Shown one piece after another: positions 18,263 to 26,233 of a DNA stretch of 40,334 bases. The position numbers were made by a program, and so were the translations under genes. Location of the stretch: the NCBI RefSeq assembly GCF_017355915.2, contig NZ_JAFEUV020000025.1, positions 1-40,334 on the forward strand, written 5' to 3'. The notes below the pieces were generated by a model that did not search any database, was not told the origin of the DNA, and saw only the letters and a list, made by a program, of their open reading frames with translations. Source of the DNA: Telluribacter roseus. Its GTDB lineage: Bacteria > Bacteroidota > Bacteroidia > Cytophagales > Spirosomataceae. Each line of letters opens with the position of its first letter. Position 1 is the stretch's first letter.

Positions 18263-19267
18263 TTATCTTCCTCCTCCCTGGTTGTGGCAGGCAGCCGATA
18301 GTTCTGTGATCTTGGCATTAGCCGTAGTCAAGCCTTTGTTCAGCGCAGCCGTTACCTTATTGATGTTTTCGGTCTTCGCGGCATCGGCGTTGGCAATGGC
18401 GGCGTTCTTCTTTGCAGTACAAGCGGCGGTCTCCGCTTTTTCCAGCGTGTTGATCGTATCCAGAGCCGAGGCATAGGATATAACGACCAGCGCTTTCAGC
18501 GTTCCGTAAAAGCTTCCCAGTGCCGCCTGGTTCTGATCCAGCGTAGCAATAGTGGCGTCAAACTGCGTTTTGGCAGCGGTGCGGTAGCCTGTAAATGTAG
18601 CAGGAATACCGGATTTGCAGCTTGTTTCGGCCGCAGTGGCGTCTGTTACCTGCTTCTGGTAGGCAGCCTCTACTTTGTCCTGCTCAGTCTTGGCATCTGC
18701 CTTCAGCTTCTCAATCACCTTAGCCAGGGCATCCGAAGCCTTCTTCAAACAGGCATCGTCCGCCTTGATCGCCTCTACGGGCTCAAGTAGCTCGGGCAGA
18801 CCGGTACGTCCGTTTACGGTAGTTCCGTTTACGGTAGGCAGGGCAAAGGTTGGCAGGAAGCTAGCCAACGCTGGATTTTTCTTGATCTCATTCAGGGCAT
18901 TGCTTACTTCCGCAGGCAGGGCTCCGCCGTTTGCCACAGCCTGGAGTTGAGCAGGTGTCACGGAGTTGATAGCCGCTATCTGATCATTGTTCAGGGTTGA
19001 GGATACCTGGCTGGCAGTGTTCTGCATGGTCTGGGTGGGGGCACCACCGGTGTAGCCGCTTACTGTGGTAGTGGTCGGGGCCGAAAAGGTACCTGACTGG
19101 GCAGTAACGGCGGGCGGAGTCGTTAGGGTGACGGTCTCTACGACAATGCCTTCCACTTCTTTCTCAAAATCAGGCGTGGGAGGGGGAGTATCGTGGTCCT
19201 TACAGTTGTAAAGAGCAAGCGTAGCGAACAAGCCGTACGCCAATAGGGATGCATAGCGTTTTTTCAT
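18263..19267 (-). CDS. Unknown alanine/lysine-rich lipoprotein preceding the YjbH pair
   Basis: This 334-residue protein has a lipoprotein signal (LYNC, Cys22) followed by KDHD, which resembles the Bacteroidota lipoprotein export signal for surface display (inference). Residues 30-110 are Thr/Pro/Ser-rich and probably disordered. Residues about 160-330 are helical and rich in Ala, Lys and Asp (ASDALAKVIEKLKADAKTEQ), likely a coiled coil. That half carries four cysteines spaced along the helices (DDACLKK, ETSCKSG, TAACTAKK, SAACHNQ) that could form disulphides. The protein ends in GGGR. I recognise no family. It sits between the initiating sugar transferase and the YjbH halves, in the place a YjbF/YjbG-like accessory might occupy, but I see no sequence resemblance to those. 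Confidence 0.82.
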   Translation of the reverse strand: MKKRYASLLAYGLFATLALYNCKDHDTPPPTPDFEKEVEGIVVETVTLTTPPAVTAQSGTFSAPTTTTVSGYTGGAPTQTMQNTASQVSSTLNNDQIAAINSVTPAQLQAVANGGALPAEVSNALNEIKKNPALASFLPTFALPTVNGTTVNGRTGLPELLEPVEAIKADDACLKKASDALAKVIEKLKADAKTEQDKVEAAYQKQVTDATAAETSCKSGIPATFTGYRTAAKTQFDATIATLDQNQAALGSFYGTLKALVVISYASALDTINTLEKAETAACTAKKNAAIANADAAKTENINKVTAALNKGLTTANAKITELSAACHNQGGGR

Positions 19268-19650
19268 TGGATAAGGTAGATACGTTTTTTGTTGTGTATA
19301 AGGTTTAAAAAATTAAACTTTCATCGTGAGTGGCGGAGCGGGTATATGGTTGAACTATCAACCGCCAGCCTTTTCCCCTTTTCCCAACCCCTTATCAGCA
19401 ATCAATACCCTGCTTCTTACCAATGAGCGCACAATAATAGAGCGTTTTCTTCGCTTATTGCACCCTCACGCAGGGTTTTCTTGCCAGCCAAAGGTTTTTT
19501 TGAATTTATAAACGGCCGTCGCACGGTTTATGAGCGACTATCACCGAATACTATTCTCTGGTCACTGGACACTGATCACTGGCGGAACGCCGTCCGGTCA
19601 CTGCTTAATTGGTCACTGGACACTGGTCACTGGTCACTGGTCATTGAACC
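19268..19650. other. Intergenic region carrying heptamer repeat B
   Basis: Beyond repeat B (19558-19647) it contains an AT-rich palindromic stretch (TTTAATTTTTTAAA on the minus strand) about 40 bases upstream of the lipoprotein start, which could belong to its promoter. No gene is supported. Confidence 0.5.
19558..19647. repeat. Heptamer repeat B with GGCGGAACGCC core
   Basis: About ten degenerate 7-base units (GGTCACT, GGACACT, GATCACT) flank a small palindrome GGCG-GAA-CGCC followed by GTCCGGTCA. It starts 3 bases beyond the stop codon of the initiating transferase gene at 19651. The core region is repeated in inverted orientation, with one mismatch over 20 bases, in repeat C near 33968. 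Confidence 0.85.
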
Positions 19651-21018
19651 CTACCTTCCTCTGCCAAGCATCATCACCAGTATGGTTTGGCATACCAGGC
19701 TGATGTCCTGCCGGAGGCTGTACTTACCCAGGTACTCCAGGTCGTAGCGCAGCCGGCTAACATTCTCGGCCACGTTGGTGGCGTAGCCTACCTTGATCTG
19801 CCCGATGGAGGTAATTCCAGGCTTTACCGTCAGCACTTTCTTGAACTCGTGCGGGGCCGCCTGCATCAGCATATCCACGTCGTACTTGTACAGGGGTCGC
19901 GGGCCCACGATCGACATCTCGCCCCGGATCACGTTCAGGAACTGCGGCAGTTCATCCAGCCGGCTCCGGCGCAGGAAGCGCCCGATCGGCGTGATGCGTG
20001 GGTCATGACTCCCCTGCGAGTGTTTGAGGCCCGTTTTGTCGGCATCCACGTACATGCTGCGGAACTTGTATATCTTGAAGATTTGCCCCCACTGGCCCGA
20101 GCGCTCCTGCAGGAAGAACACCGGCCCCTTCGACGTCAGCTTTACCGCGAGCATTACCAGCAGGAACACGGGCGCCCCCGCCAGCATTACGGTGATGGAG
20201 AAGGCCAGGTCAAAAGCCCGCTTCACCCGCTGATCCTGCACGCTCGAGAAGGGCTTGGTTGATACATCTATCACCGGGTACACATCGTGGTACTCAATGG
20301 TCGCCAGGTTAGAAACAAAGCCCCGAAAGTCCGGCACCAGCCGGACCTGCGTACGCTGCCGCTCGGCCACCCGGATAATGCTGCGTACCTGCTCGTCGCT
20401 AAGCCGCGAAAGGCAGCAGTAGATATAGTCCAATTCATTTTCTTCCAGATACTGTTCCAGGGCGGCCTCGTCGGTGCTCTGGCCCCAGAACTCAAAGAGG
20501 CCGCTGTAGCGGTAGCCCAGCTGGGGACGCTGCTCGTAGAAGCCCTTAATGTAGTCAGTCACCTCGTCGTGGCCGATCACCGCGTAGCGCCTGTAGTTGT
20601 AGCCGGCCTGGCGGTATAGTTGCATCGACAGCAGCAAGCCGATGCGTACCACAGTGGCTGATATGATAAACAACCCATAGGTCATTCCCAGTTGCACCCG
20701 CGAGTACTCCTCTCCCACGTGGGTCAGGTACAGGATGGCCATGGTACCAAAGGCATGGAGCAGGGTGGCCTTCAGGAGCCCACCAATCTGGTCATTAAAG
20801 TTATACGACAGGCGAGTAAATTGGTAGGTCCGTAACCCGTATATACAAAAGACCCACAGCAGGTTACTCACCAGCAACAGGTTGAGGTAGTGATCATTTC
20901 GCTCCAGCAGTCCGTCCTCAAATCGTAGCAGATAAGCAGCTATGAAGGACATATTTAGCAGCAAAATGTCAGTCCACAGGTGGGCTTTTGGTAGCGGACT
21001 GGTTGAACGACTTTTCAT
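19651..21018 (-). CDS. Polyprenyl-phosphate sugar-1-phosphate transferase (WcaJ/WbaP-type initiating enzyme)
   Basis: This 455-residue membrane enzyme transfers a sugar-1-phosphate, probably glucose-1-phosphate, from UDP-sugar to undecaprenyl phosphate, the first step of repeat-unit synthesis. About four or five membrane helices occupy residues 15-135. A Rossmann-like linker domain (RRYAVIGHDE near 145) follows. The catalytic bacterial sugar transferase domain starts at KRAFDLAF (266) after a membrane helix-like segment, with KFRSM (about 318-322), SRLDELPQ (352-359), the GEMSIVGPRP signature (366-375) and KPGITSIGQI (about 399). All hallmark motifs are present and the length is normal for the family. 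The gene lies just left of the AT-rich cassette and has flank-like base composition. The glucose preference is inferred from family naming only. Confidence 0.93.
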   Translation of the reverse strand: MKSRSTSPLPKAHLWTDILLLNMSFIAAYLLRFEDGLLERNDHYLNLLLVSNLLWVFCIYGLRTYQFTRLSYNFNDQIGGLLKATLLHAFGTMAILYLTHVGEEYSRVQLGMTYGLFIISATVVRIGLLLSMQLYRQAGYNYRRYAVIGHDEVTDYIKGFYEQRPQLGYRYSGLFEFWGQSTDEAALEQYLEENELDYIYCCLSRLSDEQVRSIIRVAERQRTQVRLVPDFRGFVSNLATIEYHDVYPVIDVSTKPFSSVQDQRVKRAFDLAFSITVMLAGAPVFLLVMLAVKLTSKGPVFFLQERSGQWGQIFKIYKFRSMYVDADKTGLKHSQGSHDPRITPIGRFLRRSRLDELPQFLNVIRGEMSIVGPRPLYKYDVDMLMQAAPHEFKKVLTVKPGITSIGQIKVGYATNVAENVSRLRYDLEYLGKYSLRQDISLVCQTILVMMLGRGR

Positions 21019-21464
21019 AACAGATACTGAGGATGTACAATTTTACTAGTTGGTTACAGACCAAAAATTATAAATAATTGAAAGTCTGAAACATTTTAAA
21101 TATTTTTTATGCCTTCCAAATCGCTCTTTTTCTGTACATGAAAAGTAAGCAAAAACTTGGCCAATTTTTAAAATACTTAAATTATTTATGCATATTTTTT
21201 ATTATTTAGAGTTGAATGCAACTGTAAGAGCTGCATTTACAACAAAACAGAATATGCAGTTGACATTGAACAAAGGTTAAACAAAGAAGCAGGGATCCAT
21301 GTCGGCAATTTGAACAAAAATAATTAAATAACTATTATCAAGGATCATCTATTTATCGAACGGTATGAAAATAGGCTTCATTTATAAATTGTTAAATTTT
21401 CAATCATAAATGATAATAAAACCATAGATTTTAAATCATAGAAAAATATTGCTACAAATAAATA
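21019..21464. other. AT-rich 446-base gap between the cassette and the initiating transferase gene
   Basis: Very AT-rich, without an open frame of note. It marks the left edge of the AT-rich cassette and contains a promoter-like match at 21315-21341, which would give the downstream gene a leader of about 290 bases. I see no clear riboswitch or stable hairpin. Confidence 0.5.
21315..21341 (-). promoter_or_regulatory. Possible Bacteroidota promoter of the initiating transferase gene
   Basis: Minus strand: TTG (21341-21339), 16-base spacer, then TATTTTTG (21322-21315), an exact match to TAnnTTTG. Chance matches are easy in such AT-rich DNA, so confidence is modest. Confidence 0.35.
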
Positions 21465-22226
21465 TTAATTAGAGGATATTTTAAGAAGCCTTACTTTATA
21501 CCATTCTTTAATGAAGAGCAAGATAAATAATGGATTAGTTGTTAAATATCTTTTCCATAAGCGACCTGGCTCTTGATATAATCTAAATAACCATTCAAGG
21601 CTCATCCGCTGCATCCAAATTGGTGCACGGCTTTGTAATCCAGCAAAAACGGGAAATGCTCCTCCTAAACCAATCATCAATGCATTTACCTTACCTTTCA
21701 TTTCTGCCATCCACTTTTCTTGTTTGGGGCAACCAAGGGCTACAAATACTATATGGGCGCCAGATAGATTAATTCTTTGAGCTATAGCTTCATCCTCTTC
21801 TTTATTCAAAGGTCGAAATGGCGGAGAAATGGCACCAGCAATTTTTAAATTAGGATATATGCTCATACAGCGTTTACGCATTGCATCCAAGACTTCAGGA
21901 GTAGATCCAAAAAAGAAAACATTAAGTTCTTGTTTTTCTGCTTGTAAAAGAAGAGAAGGTAAAAGATCCATGCCTGCCACTCGATCCTGATGAGTACCAT
22001 AAAGCCATTTTAAACCAATGGATAGAGGAACACCATCTGGAGCAACTATATCTGCATCATTAACAATTTTAGCAAAAGTAGAACTTTTATATGCCTCGAC
22101 TATCATATGAACATTTGCTACACATACATAAGAGGATATTTTACTTTTTGCTATATTAGTTAATTTTTCAACAAATGTATCGTAACTACCAGTGGTTATG
22201 TAAGTTTCAAGAAGAGGCTTTCTCAT
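21465..22226 (-). CDS. WecG/TagA/CpsF family glycosyltransferase (GT26)
   Basis: The 253-residue product is predicted to add an amino sugar or related sugar to a lipid-linked acceptor at the inner face of the membrane. Family motifs are all visible: NVHM near 39-41, ADIVAPDGVPL with the probable catalytic Asp near 64, RVAGMDLL (82-89), ALGCPKQEKWM, GLGGAF, and the basic, membrane-associating end RAPIWMQRMSLEWLFRLYQE. I start at ATG 22226 (MRKPLLE); an alternative ATG at 22235 adds three residues. Either start overlaps the 3' end of the preceding GT4 gene by 20-29 bases, so the two are probably co-translated. Base composition is AT-rich like the other cassette genes. The donor sugar cannot be read from sequence. 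Confidence 0.9.
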   Translation of the reverse strand: MRKPLLETYITTGSYDTFVEKLTNIAKSKISSYVCVANVHMIVEAYKSSTFAKIVNDADIVAPDGVPLSIGLKWLYGTHQDRVAGMDLLPSLLLQAEKQELNVFFFGSTPEVLDAMRKRCMSIYPNLKIAGAISPPFRPLNKEEDEAIAQRINLSGAHIVFVALGCPKQEKWMAEMKGKVNALMIGLGGAFPVFAGLQSRAPIWMQRMSLEWLFRLYQEPGRLWKRYLTTNPLFILLFIKEWYKVRLLKISSN

Positions 22227-23376
22227 TAATAACACTTTTATATATGGATATAAGAAACTGTCTATTTAATTCAGGAGAATATTTTCGATTATATGAAGTG
22301 AATGCATTATAATAATATTCTAATTTATCATTGTATTGAAGTTTATGCCAAATATTGATTTTTTCAAGTAAGCTTATATAATTACCTGCCTCGAAATGAA
22401 GGCCATTAAATTTGTGTTCAACCATTGATGCCATAGCACCTATATTACTTGCAATTACAGGAGTGCCATTAGAAAATGCTTCAAGTATAGTCATTGGCAT
22501 GCCCTCGTACCATATTGAAGGAAATATCAAAGCTGAACATGTCTTTAATTCTTTGTTAACATCTTCATTTGATAAGTTACCTAAAAAAATAATTTTGTCA
22601 AAATCTTGTATTAATGAGACAACTTTTTCTTCCAAAGGCCCACTGCCAGCAATCTTTAATTTGAATTTAGATTTACTAAAAGCTTCTATCAATGTTAAAA
22701 CTCCCTTTTCGTTAGAAAGTCTACCAATATATAAGAAATGATCTTCACGATCTAAATTTATTTCAGTTGAAGTTTGTATTGTAAAATTGGGTTTGACTAC
22801 AACTTGTTCGCAAGCTAAACCAAACTTAGATTTAAGTATGACTTCTTTATAAGAATCTGTTAGTGCGATGTATTTACTTATAGTTTTCCATGTACCAAAA
22901 ATTTTGTGTATCCATATAACTGTAGCAAGCCAAAAAGTAAGAATAAAAGAGTTACGGTATGCCTTATTTAGTATAGCAGTCCACGGAAATGACTGATTTA
23001 TGCTTTCGGTATGTATAGTGTTATTATAAAATAAAGTACCAGAAGGACATATTAGGCGATAATTATGTAAAGTCAATAAAGTAGGTTTGTTGAAAAATTT
23101 TGCAATAACGAATACAATAGGTCCGAGTGCAAAATGAATATTATGAATATGTATAAGATCAGGATTGTATCTTTTAATTTCTTTTAGAATTTTTATTCCA
23201 GCAAAAATATTAAATATATATAAAATAAATTGTAAAGCTCCTAAGATCCCATTCTTATTTTTAAATATAAGAACCCTGATATCAACTTGTTCTTTTAATA
23301 AATTATATTCGTTATAGAAAACAGTATCCTCGCCACCACTTTTTTGGTAGAATGTATGTATTAGTAAAACTTTCAT
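22207..23376 (-). CDS. GT4-family glycosyltransferase
   Basis: A 389-residue GT-B-fold transferase. The N-terminal acceptor domain starts KVLLIHTFYQKSGGEDTVFYNE, with the GGED loop typical of GT4 enzymes, and includes DLIHIHNIHFALGP. The C-terminal nucleotide-sugar domain has FLYIGRLSNEKGVLTLIEAF and the EX7E motif in EGMPMTILE (about 290-300), followed by GTPVIASNIGA. It is probably cytosolic and membrane-associated, adding one sugar to the growing lipid-linked repeat unit. Its 3' end overlaps the GT26 gene, and it lies 24 bases after the preceding GT2-like gene, so it belongs to the cassette operon. Donor and linkage are unknown. Confidence 0.92.
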   Translation of the reverse strand: MKVLLIHTFYQKSGGEDTVFYNEYNLLKEQVDIRVLIFKNKNGILGALQFILYIFNIFAGIKILKEIKRYNPDLIHIHNIHFALGPIVFVIAKFFNKPTLLTLHNYRLICPSGTLFYNNTIHTESINQSFPWTAILNKAYRNSFILTFWLATVIWIHKIFGTWKTISKYIALTDSYKEVILKSKFGLACEQVVVKPNFTIQTSTEINLDREDHFLYIGRLSNEKGVLTLIEAFSKSKFKLKIAGSGPLEEKVVSLIQDFDKIIFLGNLSNEDVNKELKTCSALIFPSIWYEGMPMTILEAFSNGTPVIASNIGAMASMVEHKFNGLHFEAGNYISLLEKINIWHKLQYNDKLEYYYNAFTSYNRKYSPELNRQFLISIYKSVINEKASS

Positions 23377-23400
23377 AACTTATTAATATAAGTACAGTAG

Positions 23401-24288
23401 TCAATTAAATAAATTCAATAATTTATACTTTATACGTGTATAAATACTGAATTGCTTTAAAAATTGCTTTAAGTAAATCTTATTTATTTTAACATCGTGT
23501 TCGAAATCAAAATAAATTTTGTTAGAGTTGTCTAAACGAGTATAGAATCTGTTGAAGGAATCCTTAGTATGTGTTGCATCTAAGCCAGTACCTATATTTA
23601 TAATTTTAGATGTGGTAGGATAAACAGTATATAAATTATTGATAAATTGATGATATACCCAACGTATAGCCCAAGAGTTAATTTTGCCTTTTATTTGCTT
23701 GTCTAGCATACGTGAGAGATCAGAACCCATTGTATTAAATTTTCTTCTTTGAAATATATTATTCTTGAAACTACAATATGAAGTTACATCCCAATCGATC
23801 TGAGACCATCTATCATTCCAAGTAGCCCACCCCCATGATGAAGCTCTTTTAGTAAAATATATATCATTGTTTGGATTTAAAATAGGAGGCGAATACCCAG
23901 ATATAGAAAAAACATTGGTCTTTTTTATATAAAAATTTAAAGCATTATTCATGAATGATAGAAAGTTGGTGCTAGTAATTAAGTCATCTTCGACAACAAT
24001 AACTTTTTTATGGACTTTGATGACTTCAGAAACTCCTGCTATTATAGAATTAGCGAGACCTTGATTTGTGTTAGATTCATATATTAAAATCTTATTGAAA
24101 CCGCTTATAGATTTTAAGTACTTTCTAACTTTGATTACCTCATTTATATCTTTTTCAGATTTAGCGCCATCAGAGAATATATATAAAGTACTTGCACTTG
24201 CGTAATCATTATTTTTAAGCGCGTTTACAGTTAATAATAATGTATCTAGTCTTTTATATGTAAATAATAAAATTGGTGCCAGTTCCAT
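23401..24288 (-). CDS. GT-A-fold glycosyltransferase (GT2/GNT-I-like)
   Basis: A 295-residue protein starting APILLFTYKRLDTLLLTVNAL, the opening of a family of bacterial transferases distantly related to GT2 and eukaryotic GNT-I. A metal-binding acidic motif EDD (100-102, in VVEDDLITS) occupies the DxD position. SSWGWATWNDRW (about 149-160) is typical of the group, and SWAIRWVYHQF lies further on. It starts one base after the stop of the preceding gene. Cytosolic transfer of one sugar to the repeat unit is inferred; the sugar is unknown. Confidence 0.85.
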   Translation of the reverse strand: MELAPILLFTYKRLDTLLLTVNALKNNDYASASTLYIFSDGAKSEKDINEVIKVRKYLKSISGFNKILIYESNTNQGLANSIIAGVSEVIKVHKKVIVVEDDLITSTNFLSFMNNALNFYIKKTNVFSISGYSPPILNPNNDIYFTKRASSWGWATWNDRWSQIDWDVTSYCSFKNNIFQRRKFNTMGSDLSRMLDKQIKGKINSWAIRWVYHQFINNLYTVYPTTSKIINIGTGLDATHTKDSFNRFYTRLDNSNKIYFDFEHDVKINKIYLKQFLKQFSIYTRIKYKLLNLFN

Positions 24289-24289
24289 C

Positions 24290-25342
24290 TTATATAATAG
24301 TGGCTTTTTTTAGAAAATAATATGATACTCTGACTAATTGAATTGGTATAATCCTACTTATGTATATCCAAAATGGTATATTAGGAACTGTTGAATAGTA
24401 TGATAATACGTTAATGAAACGTTCATTTGTAAGATCAAGACTGTATTTAGGGTTTTTAGTTAATTTGTTAAATATAGAAATTATGCCGTATTTTTTTTCG
24501 TGAGGTAGATGCCAAATAAGCTTTTCTTTGTCTACTGGCTCAACGTTTCTATGAATAAAAGGTTGTGTCCATAAACGTTTTATAAAATCATTGGCTTCAG
24601 AAAATATAAAATTATGTTTGAAGTAAATATAGCTAAGTGTTTGTGCCTCTTCGTTAAATTTTGCTTTGTTATTGGCGTGCCTATCAAGAAGTATTGGCCA
24701 AAGTTGCTTAAACTCATGAACAATAGTTCGCATATGTAAAATGGAAGTAAGATAGAATTCGCCTCCAAAGTATTCAGGTAATTCAGGAATGTTAGTATTT
24801 AAAAGCTCCTCAAATACCTTTTTTAATTGTATTCTATTGAGGCCATTTATGTATTTATCATCATTATATGGTATTTTATAAGTCAAATACCCATTTAATT
24901 TTGCCTTATTCCATAGTGGGGCCAATGAACCAGTGAAGATGCAGTCTGAATCAAGTAAAAGATGGAGATCGTTATCATCAAATGAATTACTAACAATATT
25001 CTCGAATATAGAAAATTCAAAAAATTGATTTCTCCAACCTGAGTAGTAGCCTGATGGTGTTCTATAAGAAAATTCTACATGTATAACTTCTACATTAAAG
25101 TCATTAAGAAATAAATCAAAGTTAAAATTACCAATATATTTAGGTACTACTGCGTTTGTATATAATCTAAATTCAACATTATCATTAAACTTTTTGCAGG
25201 TAATGAAGAAAACGGTGATATTCTTCCAATAAATTTCTAAAAAACTTTTAGAAGAGGAGGATCCTTTAAGCTTCATTTGTGAGTATTGGCTTTCTTCTCC
25301 TGTAGGATCCACACAAAGCCACGTAGAAACATATCTTTTCAT
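24290..25342 (-). CDS. Putative GT-A-like glycosyltransferase of unrecognised family
   Basis: A 350-residue protein that I cannot place firmly. In its favour as a transferase are a DSD motif (131-133) in the hydrophobic context LHLLLDSDCIF, preceded by a GYYSGWRNQFFEFSIF segment, then YFGGEFYLTS, FNEEAQTLSYIY and WHLPHEKKYG, which would suit a GT-A fold with a metal-binding His near the end. It has no signal peptide. A hydrophobic C-terminal patch (IPFWIYISRIIPI) may bind the membrane. It overlaps the upstream GT2 gene by 4 bases (ATGA) and is followed one base later by another transferase gene, so it is translated as part of that block. Function is inferred mostly from context. Confidence 0.78.
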   Translation of the reverse strand: MKRYVSTWLCVDPTGEESQYSQMKLKGSSSSKSFLEIYWKNITVFFITCKKFNDNVEFRLYTNAVVPKYIGNFNFDLFLNDFNVEVIHVEFSYRTPSGYYSGWRNQFFEFSIFENIVSNSFDDNDLHLLLDSDCIFTGSLAPLWNKAKLNGYLTYKIPYNDDKYINGLNRIQLKKVFEELLNTNIPELPEYFGGEFYLTSILHMRTIVHEFKQLWPILLDRHANNKAKFNEEAQTLSYIYFKHNFIFSEANDFIKRLWTQPFIHRNVEPVDKEKLIWHLPHEKKYGIISIFNKLTKNPKYSLDLTNERFINVLSYYSTVPNIPFWIYISRIIPIQLVRVSYYFLKKATII

Positions 25343-26226
25343 CGATATATAAACAATAATTTAATTTTTGAAAAAAATAACCGTAAAATATCAAATATGA
25401 AGTAAATAATGCCAATTGGCGAATGCTTTAGTGCCCATCTTAAACGTACTTTTAAATTTAATGGAGATTTTAAAGATGAAAAACATTCAATAATGGATAA
25501 AAAACTTCCAAGTTTATGAATTTGCGTGTTTACTTGTGATAATTCATATACTACTGCTTTCGAAGAAACAAATAATTTGTAATTGCGATTCTTAGCTCTG
25601 ATGGAAAAATCATCATCTGCCGCATAGTGTGGAAAATAATTGTCATCGTATAAGCCTATTTCATAAAACAGTTTAAGAGGGATCAATACACCTCTCCCAG
25701 GTAACATATCTGACTCGATAACTCTAGAAATATTATGTGCTTCTAAAGACTTATAAGAGTTACTATATTTTGTTTTGGCTATTGATGTGAATTTAGCTGT
25801 ATATCTATTCCATTTACTGCCACAATAAATTAGCTTATCTTTATTAAAGAAATCAACTGTTGTAGATCCTATCAGGCAAGGTGAATTTTCTTTAAAGTCA
25901 TTAAAAATATTTAAGACGAAGTTGTTATCGACAGTAACATCATTATTGATTGTTAAAATCAAATCATTATGAATATCATTACTGATGTTCATAATATATT
26001 TAATTCCTAAATTCGTAGCGCCTGCCCACCACATATCTAAAGAACCCTCTAAAATAGTTACATTAGGAAAATACTTTTTGATATTTTCTTTTGTTCCATC
26101 ACTAGAACCATGATCAATTACTACTATTTTTAAAGGATTAGAAGTAGGAGTTTGATCTGAAAGACTTTTTATACATTTATAAGTATAATTCCAGCGGTTC
26201 AAAACTGGTATAATAGCATATATCAT
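25339..26226 (-). CDS. GT2-family glycosyltransferase
   Basis: A 295-residue GT-A transferase with the family order intact: AIIPVLNRWNYTYKCI at the N terminus, nucleotide-binding DHGSSDGT (38-45), WWAGATNLGI, metal-binding NND (94-96), MLPGRGVLIP and an acceptor-site DDD in YAADDDFSIRAK (about 205). The pattern resembles rhamnosyltransferase-like GT2 proteins, but the donor is not determinable. A hydrophobic, basic C terminus (IIYFIFDILRLFFSKI) probably docks it on the membrane. It begins 7 bases after the polymerase gene and overlaps the next gene by 4 bases, so it is tightly operonic. Confidence 0.92.
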   Translation of the reverse strand: MIYAIIPVLNRWNYTYKCIKSLSDQTPTSNPLKIVVIDHGSSDGTKENIKKYFPNVTILEGSLDMWWAGATNLGIKYIMNISNDIHNDLILTINNDVTVDNNFVLNIFNDFKENSPCLIGSTTVDFFNKDKLIYCGSKWNRYTAKFTSIAKTKYSNSYKSLEAHNISRVIESDMLPGRGVLIPLKLFYEIGLYDDNYFPHYAADDDFSIRAKNRNYKLFVSSKAVVYELSQVNTQIHKLGSFLSIIECFSSLKSPLNLKVRLRWALKHSPIGIIYFIFDILRLFFSKIKLLFIYR

Positions 26227-26233
26227 CTAAAAT

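Noticed and set aside
19558-19647. CRISPR-like array
   Set aside because: The units are 7 bases long without spacers, and no cas genes are present.
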